Virus record (IMG/VR): IMGVR_UViG_3300042863_000767
Location: 1-48,767 of that record
Source of the DNA: a virus
DNA length: 48,767 nucleotides
Strand: one strand, 5' to 3'
Shown here: piece by piece, positions 8,485-17,126 of the stretch
Layout: every line of letters begins with the position of its first letter
Numbering within the stretch: position 1 is the stretch's first letter
The notes under the pieces: generated by a model
Databases searched by the model: none
What the model saw: the letters and a program-made list of their open reading frames with translations, nothing else
Told to the model about the DNA's origin: nothing
Translations under genes and position numbers: made by a program

Positions 8485-10311
8485 TTATATCAAATCATAT
8501 ATGTCGTACTGTAAATCTCCGTCAAATGAACTATCTTTATATAAAATCTTTTCCATTTCTTCATGTAAGTCAGGATCTATAAAATCCAGAAGCTCTTCTA
8601 CATAATCGGCATAATCAGTGGTGTTGAAAAATTCAGTAGAACTAATCACAGTCATAATGGTATCATCATTTCCCATTTGAGCTCCATAACCACCTCTTGG
8701 TAAACCTCCAAAAAGACTCGCTTCATTTATAGTCATTTCATCTGTTATATTTATCCTATTTATTTTGTAAAGCTTTGCAAAATTTTGACAAAATATAGCT
8801 TTATTATCAGATTTTATTTTTATACCTGCTTTTAATGTCTTGGAATCGTGACGATGTCTAAACTTAACAACCATCTCATCATCAAAATCATTTTTCTGTG
8901 GAAACACAGATCTTAAGTATTGGAATAAAACTGAACCATATGTATTGTATTCCACAATCATCTTAACGTTCTCATTATAGAATATCTCACATGATAGTGT
9001 ATATAAGACCTTTGCGAAATCTTCAATAACGTGTTCGTTTGATCTAAATATACCAACTTGATTTATTTTAAAGAAATCATACATCGCTCCAGGATTTGAA
9101 GCATTATTAATCTCTTCTTTATTCATAGGTTCTACTTGAAATATATTGATAACTGAATAATCACCACCATTTCCTTCTGCAATATCTACTGAAAATAACC
9201 AGAAATTTTCTGGATCTTTTGTAGTTTCTATATCAAATGTAGGATCCCACATTAAGAAATCTTTAACGTCAATTGAAATATAATCAAATTCATCAAAATC
9301 ATGATAAACATATTTCTGCATACGCTTACGCATTTTCTTTAAATCTATAGGATCTAATAATAAGTTAGAAGATGAAACGAATTCATTTCCATACTGTCTA
9401 TTAAAGGCTTCAATAGTTCCTAAGTTACCTAATTCTCTTTTGTACCAATCATCATCTCTGTCTGGATGTTCCCACCAGTCAATACGCATTGCTTTGTATT
9501 CATTATCACCTCTATCAGCAGCAGCATAGATTTCATAAAATTTGTTAAATCCATTTGGTGTTGATGTAATTGTGATACGAGATACCTTTGATGCTGATAA
9601 TGTAGGATAAACGTTTTCATAGAATGCATCCACAATAGTTGGGTGAATATGCGCAAACTCATCTAAGTATAAGTTATGAATTGTAAATCCAATACCTGCT
9701 TTAGATGTGGTAGCTTGTCCAACTAATCTACAACCATTATCACAACGAACGTTCATAACGTCATATTTGATAATACCAGGTTTCATAAAGAATGGGACAT
9801 TCTCAACTACAACTTTTGCTTTATCAATGATCTCTTTTGTAGAATCAGATTTATTGGCTAAAAGTAGTGTGTTTTTATCTGTATTAAAGATTAAGTACCA
9901 TGCATTGAAAATACTGGCAGTTACGGTTTTACCCATCTGTCTCGATGCTAATACAATGTTAAATCTTTCATTTTGAAAGTTTCTTAACATTCTTTTTTGA
10001 TATTCTCTAAGTTTTACTTGCTGAATACCATTATCTGTCATTACTACTGCATATTTCTCTGCGAAATAAACAATATCTGTTGCACATCGTGCTAATTCTG
10101 TAATCTCTTCGTCAGTGTATTCGAATACAATGTTACCTTTACGTAAGAAATTCTTACCTTCATAGAATGGCATAGCGACCTTAGGTCTAAAACCTTGGTC
10201 CATTGCAATCATCAAATCATTTACTTGTTTAGTAGACCAAACAATTTTATCTGACATTACATCACCCTCATCTTTGGGGATCCATTTATTATCGCCTACG
10301 TAATCACTCAT
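8485..10311 (-). CDS. 17: Terminase large subunit, gp17-like
   Basis: 608 residues, as in T4 gp17 (610). It is the ATP-driven DNA packaging motor and headful nuclease at the portal. Walker A is LASRQMGKT (about residues 121-129) and Walker B is LYLDEFAHI (about 214-222), followed by the coupling motif TITSTPNG. The C-terminal RNase H-like nuclease domain shows FSVDIAEGNGGDYSV (first Asp), MIVEYNTYGSVLF and a downstream GNDDTIM acidic site. The start overlaps the stop codon of the small subunit, implying coupled translation. All catalytic motifs appear intact. Confidence 0.95.
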   Translation of the reverse strand: MSDYVGDNKWIPKDEGDVMSDKIVWSTKQVNDLMIAMDQGFRPKVAMPFYEGKNFLRKGNIVFEYTDEEITELARCATDIVYFAEKYAVVMTDNGIQQVKLREYQKRMLRNFQNERFNIVLASRQMGKTVTASIFNAWYLIFNTDKNTLLLANKSDSTKEIIDKAKVVVENVPFFMKPGIIKYDVMNVRCDNGCRLVGQATTSKAGIGFTIHNLYLDEFAHIHPTIVDAFYENVYPTLSASKVSRITITSTPNGFNKFYEIYAAADRGDNEYKAMRIDWWEHPDRDDDWYKRELGNLGTIEAFNRQYGNEFVSSSNLLLDPIDLKKMRKRMQKYVYHDFDEFDYISIDVKDFLMWDPTFDIETTKDPENFWLFSVDIAEGNGGDYSVINIFQVEPMNKEEINNASNPGAMYDFFKINQVGIFRSNEHVIEDFAKVLYTLSCEIFYNENVKMIVEYNTYGSVLFQYLRSVFPQKNDFDDEMVVKFRHRHDSKTLKAGIKIKSDNKAIFCQNFAKLYKINRINITDEMTINEASLFGGLPRGGYGAQMGNDDTIMTVISSTEFFNTTDYADYVEELLDFIDPDLHEEMEKILYKDSSFDGDLQYDIYDLI

Positions 10312-10976
10312 TAGTCTTCTGTTATTTCTTCGACGTCCTCAATATCTTCTGCAGGTCCTCGTTTAATACCAGCTTGAATGGCTGCCATTAAATCTTTAGT
10401 ACCTCTTTGTAGATTTTTATTTGTAGTATCACCTCCAGAGGCTTCTATTTCTCTAACATCGTCTCGTTTCTTGTAGATTTCAATGTCACGTGCAATTCTC
10501 TTAGTAGATTCCTCAGAAGCCATTAAGTACATTGTTTGTGATTTGATAATATCTAACATGGATTTTTGTAGAGTAGCAAGTACTTCAAACATTCGAGGTG
10601 CTAATTCACCATCATCAATAGTTTGTAAAAGTGTGGTTAATGCTCTTTCTCCCGCTTGTAATTGGTAAATCAAAGATGACATAGTCATTTCGTCCATCTT
10701 TTTCTTTGCGGCAATATATTCGTCCTTTTCAATAATATCTGCATCGAGATAAAATTTCATAAGAGCTGTAATAGTCTTTTCTGCTTTTCTAGTTGCAGCT
10801 GACTTTAATTCTTCATAACTGACTCTTGGTGCCAAATCGGTCCTAGGTTGTTTGATTGGAAGATCTACTGGATCAGTCTCAACATCCATCATACCTGTGT
10901 CTCCTATTAGATCGTCTAATTCTCTACGAATTTGATCTGCTTGTTCAGATATATTCTTTTTCTTTTCTTCGCTCAT
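10311..10976 (-). CDS. 16: Terminase small subunit, probable gp16
   Basis: 221 residues, larger than T4 gp16 (164). Small terminase subunits form rings that recognise DNA and regulate the large subunit. The protein is mostly helical: an acidic N-terminus, a long central segment (about residues 75-180) with coiled-coil character, and an acidic C-terminal tail ending in EDVEEITED. No distinct DNA-binding motif is readable. The call rests mainly on its place, overlapping the start of the large terminase, plus size and helical content. A GATATATAA motif lies 19 bases before its ATG. Confidence 0.7.
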   Translation of the reverse strand: MSEEKKKNISEQADQIRRELDDLIGDTGMMDVETDPVDLPIKQPRTDLAPRVSYEELKSAATRKAEKTITALMKFYLDADIIEKDEYIAAKKKMDEMTMSSLIYQLQAGERALTTLLQTIDDGELAPRMFEVLATLQKSMLDIIKSQTMYLMASEESTKRIARDIEIYKKRDDVREIEASGGDTTNKNLQRGTKDLMAAIQAGIKRGPAEDIEDVEEITED

Positions 10977-10994
10977 AAAAATGTTATTTATAGG

Positions 10995-11003
10995 TTATAT
11001 ATC
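10995..11003 (-). promoter_or_regulatory. Candidate late promoter GATATATAA before small terminase
   Basis: Exact motif 19 bases upstream of the ATG at 10976, in a 46-base gap. Confidence 0.5.
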
Positions 11004-11022
11004 AACCTATGCTGGATACGTA

Positions 11023-12972
11023 TTATCTGGCTTGATTGTAACGTCTAAGCTGAATAGAAGGAATTGCGTTGTCTATAATCGTTGCAAGTTGATTATCTCT
11101 AACCACATATTGTTGTAATATATTAAGTCTTTGCTCTGATTCTATAGGTTTTTTAAACATTCTTATGTTGGTCATTTTTATTTTACCTGGCATAAGTGCA
11201 TATTGTTTCGTAGTTATCCAACTGTATTGCGTTATAGATTTGGTTTCATCTAATATATTCGTAATACTATTCTGCGTTGTATTATTAGGTAATAAATTGT
11301 TACCTGGTTCTAATTTATAGACTGTGGTCGATATTTGATTATATTTGTTATTCAAATTAAATACCATTCCGTACCATGCTGCCGAACTTACTGGAGCATT
11401 GTATGTAAATTGATGTATATCATTATTTATTTGAACAAATATGTTTTCATTTGTTGTTGATATTTTTAGACCTTTTTGATCTATTAATCCATCCAATAAA
11501 ACAGCAGAAGGATTAGCCGCAGATAAATCTGGTCTAAACCATAAAGTTACTGCTAAATTTTCATCTGTTGCTAAAGTTGATTTTCTTTTATAAACAACAG
11601 CTTCAATTCCCACATCACTAATAGAACTTAGATCATATGTGTTCTTGCTAATAATGGTCCATTTATTTCTAATCTCAGTATCTAATATAGTTAAATTATT
11701 ATGGACTCTATCGCGTATACCATCACCTACAGTATTAAATACTGTTTGATATTGTTCTGGTTTGCTAACTTGTGCAAATTCTTGTTGCATTTCTTCACCA
11801 AATACTTCTTCAATACCTGTAATTAAATCGCTAAGTTCCTGTTCTATTGCAGAATCGGTATGTATAGAACTAGTTTTATTTTCAAATTTCTTAAGCATTA
11901 CTCTCCAATATGTCATATTCATATTGAATTCATCTGCAAATGTAACTGCGGTAACTTCGTACATTCTATTATTTAACGGAAAGTACATATAGTCTCTAGC
12001 TCTTGGGCTTTTTCCAAAACCAAATGCAGAACTAAACTGTGTTGCAGTTATATGAATTTCAAAATCTTCAAAACTCATTCCATATATGTCAAATTTAAAG
12101 TCATTAGAAGGCAACTCATTATCTGGTACCATGATTTTAAATTCACCAGTTTCTTTTACATTATACAATGAATATTCCATTAATATAACGTCGCGTGATC
12201 TTTGATCTGGTTCTACTCTAAAATATTTAACCGGGTGGCCAAACATATTAGTTGAAAGATCAGACATTTGCTTATATAAATTTGTAGGTTTTGTTAGATT
12301 ATATGGATTAAATAGATTCTCATCACAATCTACGATAATATTTGCACAACCATTCATTGCGTATGGATCTGTACAATCTGTACAATATTGAGGACATGAA
12401 ATTATTTCACCAGCCACTGTTTCTATATTAAATGTAAGACTTAATAAGGATACTGTATGTGCTGTAGATAATCTATTAACTGTAAATCTAACTGTGATCC
12501 ATAATGGTTTTAATGGATCGAATGTTAAACCTAAAATATCTGTTGGATTTGTACCATTATTTAATGGTCTATATTCTGACATTATGCCACCATCACTATT
12601 TAAAGGTTCTTGTGACCATTTAAATTCATAGTCAAAGAAATTGTCTTCATCTAATGGTTTATAAAACTTGAGACCTGTTCCTGAAAATTGAGGTGGTGTT
12701 GTTACAGTGAATACAAATGTACTAACTATACTAGCTACTTCAAATTCTACATTACCTACGATAATCTTATCGCCTATTGCTAGATCCAGATTAGTACGAT
12801 AACCAGTAACTACATTACTTCCAGCACTCATTGTTAGAGTACCTATAGTATTAGAATTACTTACACCAGCAATTATGTTCCATGAATTAATGCCTACGAC
12901 ATCATTATATGGAGTAATTAGTTTGGCTATAAATGCATCGCCTATTTGATCTGCTGTAAAGTTTCTTACCAT
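11023..12972 (-). CDS. Neck-region virion protein (gp14-like position) with LamG-like C-terminal domain
   Basis: 649 residues. The central part contains FEIHITATQFSSAFGFGKS and ARDYMYFPLNNRMYEV, which recall the gp14 neck family (from memory), and the gene sits just before gp16-gp17, where T4 has genes 13-15. T4 gp14 is only 256 residues, so most of this protein is extra. Residues about 200-225 are Cys-rich (CPQYCTDCTDPYAMNGC). The C-terminal 200 residues (AVTLWFRPD, then WYGMVFNLNNKY and KMTNIRMFKKPI) read as a concanavalin/LamG-like beta-sandwich, often a glycan-binding module on virions. Neck assignment is tentative; a virion role is likely. Confidence 0.5.
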   Translation of the reverse strand: MVRNFTADQIGDAFIAKLITPYNDVVGINSWNIIAGVSNSNTIGTLTMSAGSNVVTGYRTNLDLAIGDKIIVGNVEFEVASIVSTFVFTVTTPPQFSGTGLKFYKPLDEDNFFDYEFKWSQEPLNSDGGIMSEYRPLNNGTNPTDILGLTFDPLKPLWITVRFTVNRLSTAHTVSLLSLTFNIETVAGEIISCPQYCTDCTDPYAMNGCANIIVDCDENLFNPYNLTKPTNLYKQMSDLSTNMFGHPVKYFRVEPDQRSRDVILMEYSLYNVKETGEFKIMVPDNELPSNDFKFDIYGMSFEDFEIHITATQFSSAFGFGKSPRARDYMYFPLNNRMYEVTAVTFADEFNMNMTYWRVMLKKFENKTSSIHTDSAIEQELSDLITGIEEVFGEEMQQEFAQVSKPEQYQTVFNTVGDGIRDRVHNNLTILDTEIRNKWTIISKNTYDLSSISDVGIEAVVYKRKSTLATDENLAVTLWFRPDLSAANPSAVLLDGLIDQKGLKISTTNENIFVQINNDIHQFTYNAPVSSAAWYGMVFNLNNKYNQISTTVYKLEPGNNLLPNNTTQNSITNILDETKSITQYSWITTKQYALMPGKIKMTNIRMFKKPIESEQRLNILQQYVVRDNQLATIIDNAIPSIQLRRYNQAR

Positions 12973-13000
12973 TAATTAGTGACAAGTAGTCTGTTTTTTA

Positions 13001-13009
13001 TTATATATC
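13001..13009 (-). promoter_or_regulatory. Candidate late promoter GATATATAA overlapping an upstream stop codon
   Basis: The motif encodes the last residues (Asp-Ile-stop) of the upstream gene and lies 29 bases before the ATG at 12972. Confidence 0.5.
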
Positions 13010-13651
13010 TGAATTTCTGTCCGTTATTAAAAGGATTTCCGGATCATCAATTTCATATGGTTCTAATTTTTGAATAATGGTATTTATAACGCTAAATGTT
13101 TCACTACCTGTATCGTCTGTTAAATACATGTCAAGAACATTCATGAATTTTCTTAATTTGAATACTTTATACATTTGACCATCTGGTAATAGTTTACAAC
13201 GATCCATTATATCATTAACTATATTCAGTTCTCTTGTCTCAAATAAATCAAAAAGTCTTAAACTACCTCGTATAATTTTTATATTGTATCTAATCGTTTT
13301 GATTTGATCAATATTTACAATTCTATTGTAAGTTATATTTTTATTTAGATTAATTTTGATCCACGACAAATTAGATATGTTATTTAGCATTTGCCAAATA
13401 AAATAAATAGAAGTGGCTTCTTTATGAATGGACATCTCACCTACTGATTGAAATCTATTGACATCAGCAGAAAACCATTTATTAATATACATTTGCATTT
13501 TACTAGCAGAAACCAAATAAGATTCATCTGCTAGTTTTTTACTTTCTATGTCGCGTTGAATTAATCCCCATATTTTAATATCTATGGAATTATATTTGTA
13601 TAATGTAATGTCAACTACCTCTGAGAAATCATCTTTATTTTCTATAGACAT
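13001..13651 (-). CDS. Hypothetical protein in the neck cluster
   Basis: 216 residues; family not recognised. It is Ile/Asn/Lys-rich and predicted mixed alpha/beta, with an N-terminal EVVDITLYKYNSIDIKIW strand segment and a C-terminal helical part. It overlaps the preceding gene by 17 bases, and its final codons form the candidate promoter of the next gene. T4 has neck genes 13-15 here, so it could be a diverged gp13 or another connector protein, but I cannot show this. Confidence 0.75.
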   Translation of the reverse strand: MSIENKDDFSEVVDITLYKYNSIDIKIWGLIQRDIESKKLADESYLVSASKMQMYINKWFSADVNRFQSVGEMSIHKEATSIYFIWQMLNNISNLSWIKINLNKNITYNRIVNIDQIKTIRYNIKIIRGSLRLFDLFETRELNIVNDIMDRCKLLPDGQMYKVFKLRKFMNVLDMYLTDDTGSETFSVINTIIQKLEPYEIDDPEILLITDRNSDI

Positions 13652-14063
13652 CTAACTGTGTTTCAATTTTTTGTAAGTCACTGAATAAATCAGCCTTGGC
13701 GAATTGTTTTAATTCATTAAATTCTCTCATACCTATTTCATTTTTAGTTAGGTATAATTCGATCACAGCTTCGCTAGGTGTATATTTATCTACGATTTCT
13801 TTCTCTGCTTTTTTTGTTTTGGTGTAAAACCACATTGGAACACTCTTGAATCTTTGTGCGACCATTCCCCATGATTCTACCACATTACCACCATTAATGC
13901 CATTAAAATTAAACATATTGGCATTAGCAGGGTACTTAATAGCGAAGAAGCGGTTAATCATAAAATGATGGCGCTTCTTCGTATGTAGTTTCATATTATT
14001 GAATTGATCTGGCTTTGTGAACATAATTTTCACAAAGTCGAATAATTTAGTCTCGTCTAGCAT
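13635..14063 (-). CDS. Hypothetical protein upstream of the neck genes
   Basis: 142 residues; family not recognised. A basic, aromatic N-terminal half (KLHTKKRHHFMINRFFAIKYP) is followed by a Gly/Asn turn region and MWFYTKTKKAEKEIVDKY, then a helical C-terminus ending in a KIETQLDVYRK coil. The basic face suggests nucleic-acid or protein contact, without proof. It lies between the replication genes and the neck cluster and overlaps the next gene by 17 bases, so the two are probably co-translated. Confidence 0.75.
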   Translation of the reverse strand: MLDETKLFDFVKIMFTKPDQFNNMKLHTKKRHHFMINRFFAIKYPANANMFNFNGINGGNVVESWGMVAQRFKSVPMWFYTKTKKAEKEIVDKYTPSEAVIELYLTKNEIGMREFNELKQFAKADLFSDLQKIETQLDVYRK

Positions 14064-14093
14064 ATTGTTTATACTCTATATGATGATTATGTT

Positions 14094-14252
14094 TTATTTT
14101 ATCCATTCATCATATGCTAGGTGATGTGCAGTTACAGCTTCAACACCCTCGCTTATGAATTTATTAGCCCATTCTTGTACTTCACGTCTTAAACCAAATG
14201 CAGATGCTTCTTCTAGAATTGCTTCGATTGTTGCTTGATCTTCTATACTCAT
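14094..14252 (-). CDS. Small acidic hypothetical protein (52 aa)
   Basis: ATG at 14252 overlaps the RNase H stop as TAATG, so translation is probably coupled. The 52-residue product is mostly helical and acidic, opening MSIEDQATIEAILEEASAFG and ending AYDEWIK. The base composition and A-rich codon choice match the neighbours. No family is recognised. It fills the gap between RNase H and the 142-residue gene. Confidence 0.65.
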   Translation of the reverse strand: MSIEDQATIEAILEEASAFGLRREVQEWANKFISEGVEAVTAHHLAYDEWIK

Positions 14253-15523
14253 TAGAATAATTTTTTAGTCATTGGTAATGCAGTAGTTTTAGTAGGCTCT
14301 GTTTTTTTACCAACTAATTTCATTGGTTCTTTTTTAACTGTTTCTTCTACTGGAATATCCATACCTGCGAAAGCATCTACACCAAATCCAACTTTATCAT
14401 CTAACCAATGTGTACCTTCTAAGATTTTTTCCATATCCATGAATTGATCTACTTGTTCTAAAGCACCTTCCCAATCTTTGTCAATTGCATCATAAATAGC
14501 ACGCTGAATTGAATCTGGAATAGTTTTAACGTGTAATAACATTAATGCTATATTATTGGATAATGAAGATTTGATCAGTGTTAAGTTACCATGACCAACT
14601 ACTCTATAAATAATATCTGTTAATTTGTTTTTATATTCTTGATTAAATAGGTGCTCTATTGTAAAGTTATCTAACTCTTTAACGAATTGCTCATAAACAG
14701 TATCTGCCATTTTCTCGGTGATTGAGAAGATTCTTAATTTACCACCTTTCATTTCTTTTTGCCAAGTAACTACTGATGGAATATTATCTGACTTATCACC
14801 GATTAATATTTTATTAAAAATAAATCTATCGCAATCAACTTCTGTCATTTCTATTTTAAGATCTTTTACCCATGCTAAAATATTAGTTTGATAAGTATCT
14901 CTTGTCATGTGCTCACCACCCATATTAAATAATAAATCATCGGCACTCATATCATTAGCAATAGATTGAGTCATATCACGCTCAAAGCCTTCATACACAT
15001 ACAGTGACTTCTTGGTGTTGTAATACCATATTGTATGTGCATCATTAGTCTTAGAATAGTTAACTAACTGGATAAGATCCCTGTCACCTGACCATACGAT
15101 ACATGATTTACCTCTATTATTAAGAGCCGTTGACCAACCAAATATAACATCATCTGCTTCAGCTCCTTGAATTTGATGCACTGTAACACCTTTAGATGCT
15201 AAGATCTTTTGAAATTCTTCATATACGCTATATACGTTTGTCCAATTGACATCGCTGCTTTGTTTTCTAGTGCCTTTATAATCAGCTTCTGGATATAAGT
15301 CTTTACGCCATGATTTTGAATCTACTGTCAATACCACGTCATCCACGAACATTTTTAACTTTCGCATCTCTGATGCAAAGTCAATGGCTAATTTTCTCAT
15401 AAACTGTGACTTTTGTTTATCATCTCCTAAAAGCTGTCCGCTCTTAGGTTTTTGAAGTACAAAAAGCCTACTGAATACAAAATAATTACCGTCTATTAAT
15501 AGTGTATGTTTTCCCACTTTCAT
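14252..15523 (-). CDS. rnh: RNase H / 5'-3' flap exonuclease, T4 Rnh-like
   Basis: 423 residues; T4 RNase H has 305, so there is a C-terminal extension. This PIN/FEN-fold nuclease removes RNA primers and flaps during lagging-strand synthesis. Metal-binding acidic motifs follow in family order: LLIDGNYFVFSR near the N-terminus, VVLTVDSKSWRKDLYPEADYKG with the conserved Arg/Lys, QGAEADDVIFGW, VWSGDRDLIQLV, and the helix-hairpin-helix-like ILIGDKSDNIPSV. The last 45 residues are a Lys/Thr/Pro linker ending in MTKKLF, resembling a clamp-binding tail (inference). It is transcribed after gp44. Confidence 0.88.
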   Translation of the reverse strand: MKVGKHTLLIDGNYFVFSRLFVLQKPKSGQLLGDDKQKSQFMRKLAIDFASEMRKLKMFVDDVVLTVDSKSWRKDLYPEADYKGTRKQSSDVNWTNVYSVYEEFQKILASKGVTVHQIQGAEADDVIFGWSTALNNRGKSCIVWSGDRDLIQLVNYSKTNDAHTIWYYNTKKSLYVYEGFERDMTQSIANDMSADDLLFNMGGEHMTRDTYQTNILAWVKDLKIEMTEVDCDRFIFNKILIGDKSDNIPSVVTWQKEMKGGKLRIFSITEKMADTVYEQFVKELDNFTIEHLFNQEYKNKLTDIIYRVVGHGNLTLIKSSLSNNIALMLLHVKTIPDSIQRAIYDAIDKDWEGALEQVDQFMDMEKILEGTHWLDDKVGFGVDAFAGMDIPVEETVKKEPMKLVGKKTEPTKTTALPMTKKLF

Positions 15524-15591
15524 ATTTATATTTCTTTACTTAGTCAAATATACTAAAAAATATTGAGACTAAAAAATTATTTATTAGTTAT

Positions 15592-16548
15592 TTACGAATT
15601 AATTATACTTTGTATCTCATATACACAGCTTAACATCGTGATTACAGGATCAATAACATGTACCCTTTGTGCTTGATGTTTAGCGACAGTTATAACAACT
15701 TGTGGTATATGTTTTATATATTGCCCTTTCTCTTGCTGAATATATTCGATAAATTCTGCACCCAATGTTTGCAATACATCATCAACTCTATTAGCATAAT
15801 TTCCTACCAATGTTTGATAGTTTTTAGCTGGATCTGTTTCGTTAAAGATTAACTCGAATACATCTTTGTAAACTGAATTAAATTTCTTAACATCTTCTGC
15901 TGTGATATTAGAAGTACCCTGTGTTTTGTAACCTTGTAATTTATTTAAAGTAGTTCTTAAATCTGGAAAGTTTCTTTTAACAAATTCTACCAATGCTGGT
16001 TTTTCAATTGTCATGTCTTCTTTGCCACAGATCTCATACACTCTCTTAATGTATTTCTTGGTCAATTCTGTTTCTTCTTGTTTATCAAAGTCAAAATCAA
16101 TAACTTCAAAACGACTAAGAATTGGATCTGGTAATTTATTAATGTAATTACACGTTGCTATAAAACGAGAATTACTTGAGAATGTTTCCATAGTTGCACG
16201 AAGTGCTTTAAAGAATTGATCAGATACACCATCGACCTCATCTAGAATAACTACCTTGAACATTCCAGGTGCATCCATAATGGAAACTGTAGAACAGAAG
16301 TCTGTGATTCTGGTTCTAATAACATCTACCGAAGTATCGGTTGACGCGTTAATGTACAAGTATGGTAACTTGAATTGATTAACAATTGCTTTTGCGCATG
16401 AGGTTTTACCAGTACCTGGACTACCTGCAAACAACATGTTTTGTACCAAACCATCTTTGAATTTTGACATTACTCTTTCTGGTAATATAAGTTCTTCTAA
16501 GTTTGAAGGTCTGTACTTTTCTGTAAAAAGTTGATTTATTGATTTCAT
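15592..16548 (-). CDS. 44: Sliding-clamp loader large subunit, gp44-like
   Basis: 318 residues, equal to T4 gp44 (319). This AAA+ ATPase opens the gp45 clamp and loads it on primer-template junctions. Walker A is AGSPGTGKTSC (residues 41-51), Walker B is VVILDEVDGV, sensor 1 is RFIATCNYINKL and the SRF arginine finger follows in PDPILSRFEVIDF. The C-terminal collar helices are present. No clear small subunit gp62 is adjacent: the neighbour is divergently transcribed and does not resemble it to my eye. Confidence 0.93.
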   Translation of the reverse strand: MKSINQLFTEKYRPSNLEELILPERVMSKFKDGLVQNMLFAGSPGTGKTSCAKAIVNQFKLPYLYINASTDTSVDVIRTRITDFCSTVSIMDAPGMFKVVILDEVDGVSDQFFKALRATMETFSSNSRFIATCNYINKLPDPILSRFEVIDFDFDKQEETELTKKYIKRVYEICGKEDMTIEKPALVEFVKRNFPDLRTTLNKLQGYKTQGTSNITAEDVKKFNSVYKDVFELIFNETDPAKNYQTLVGNYANRVDDVLQTLGAEFIEYIQQEKGQYIKHIPQVVITVAKHQAQRVHVIDPVITMLSCVYEIQSIINS

Positions 16549-16601
16549 GTATGTATATGATATGTTTACATGTTATACGATTAATACGTTAAAAGGTTTC
16601 A

Positions 16602-17126
16602 ATGATAAATACATTAATGGCAATGTCTTATTCACACATAAACATCTCTCGCACGTCTGGTCCTAATCCAAGGAATAGGTACGGTATTATACTTGCTCCA
16701 TTAGCAAAGTTCTTCAGGAAGTTCCTAGTAGACCACAGACATATTAGAAGGTGGTCTGACAATGATCAATTTGTCCAATGTGTACTTAGAATGCAAAAAC
16801 CTCCAGTAAAAAATGTTACGCTAACTAAAAAATATTGGGATCATACCAATGGTAAATTAGTAGACTTAGCTACTTTGTATAATAATTGTAATGTAATCGA
16901 TTGGATCTGTGCAGTAAGTTTTAAACCAATTCAAGCCAAATTCATGAATTTTGATCTAGAAAACTTTTTACATCCTGAATATTATGATGTACTAAAGGCA
17001 CCGATGATCGATAGTCGTATCTTAAAGAGTTCAATTGAGTTTCGCAAGAAATGCAAAAAACTCCTGCTCGAAGAACGAGAGGAGTTTCTTAAACTTGCAA
17101 AGAAGAACGCTAAGCGTCGTCTTTAA
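16602..17126 (+). CDS. Hypothetical protein, only plus-strand gene in the window
   Basis: 174 residues; family not recognised. It is the only convincing gene on this strand, divergent from gp44 and tail-to-tail with the next gene, whose stop lies 1 base away. It is strongly basic: RTSGPNPRNRYG and FFRKFLVDHRHIRRW near the N-terminus, and an Arg/Lys coil (EFRKKCKKLLLEEREEFLKL) ending KKNAKRRL. Three Met codons (16602, 16617, 16623) could start it. The basic tail fits nucleic-acid or ribosome binding. Alternatives include a diverged gp62, which I could not confirm. Its promoter should lie in 16549-16601. Confidence 0.7.
   Translation: MINTLMAMSYSHINISRTSGPNPRNRYGIILAPLAKFFRKFLVDHRHIRRWSDNDQFVQCVLRMQKPPVKNVTLTKKYWDHTNGKLVDLATLYNNCNVIDWICAVSFKPIQAKFMNFDLENFLHPEYYDVLKAPMIDSRILKSSIEFRKKCKKLLLEEREEFLKLAKKNAKRRL

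Noticed and set aside
16602-17126. Plus-strand gene as clamp loader small subunit gp62
   Set aside because: Size is similar, but I see no gp62 sequence pattern and the gene is divergent from gp44, whereas gp62 normally follows it.
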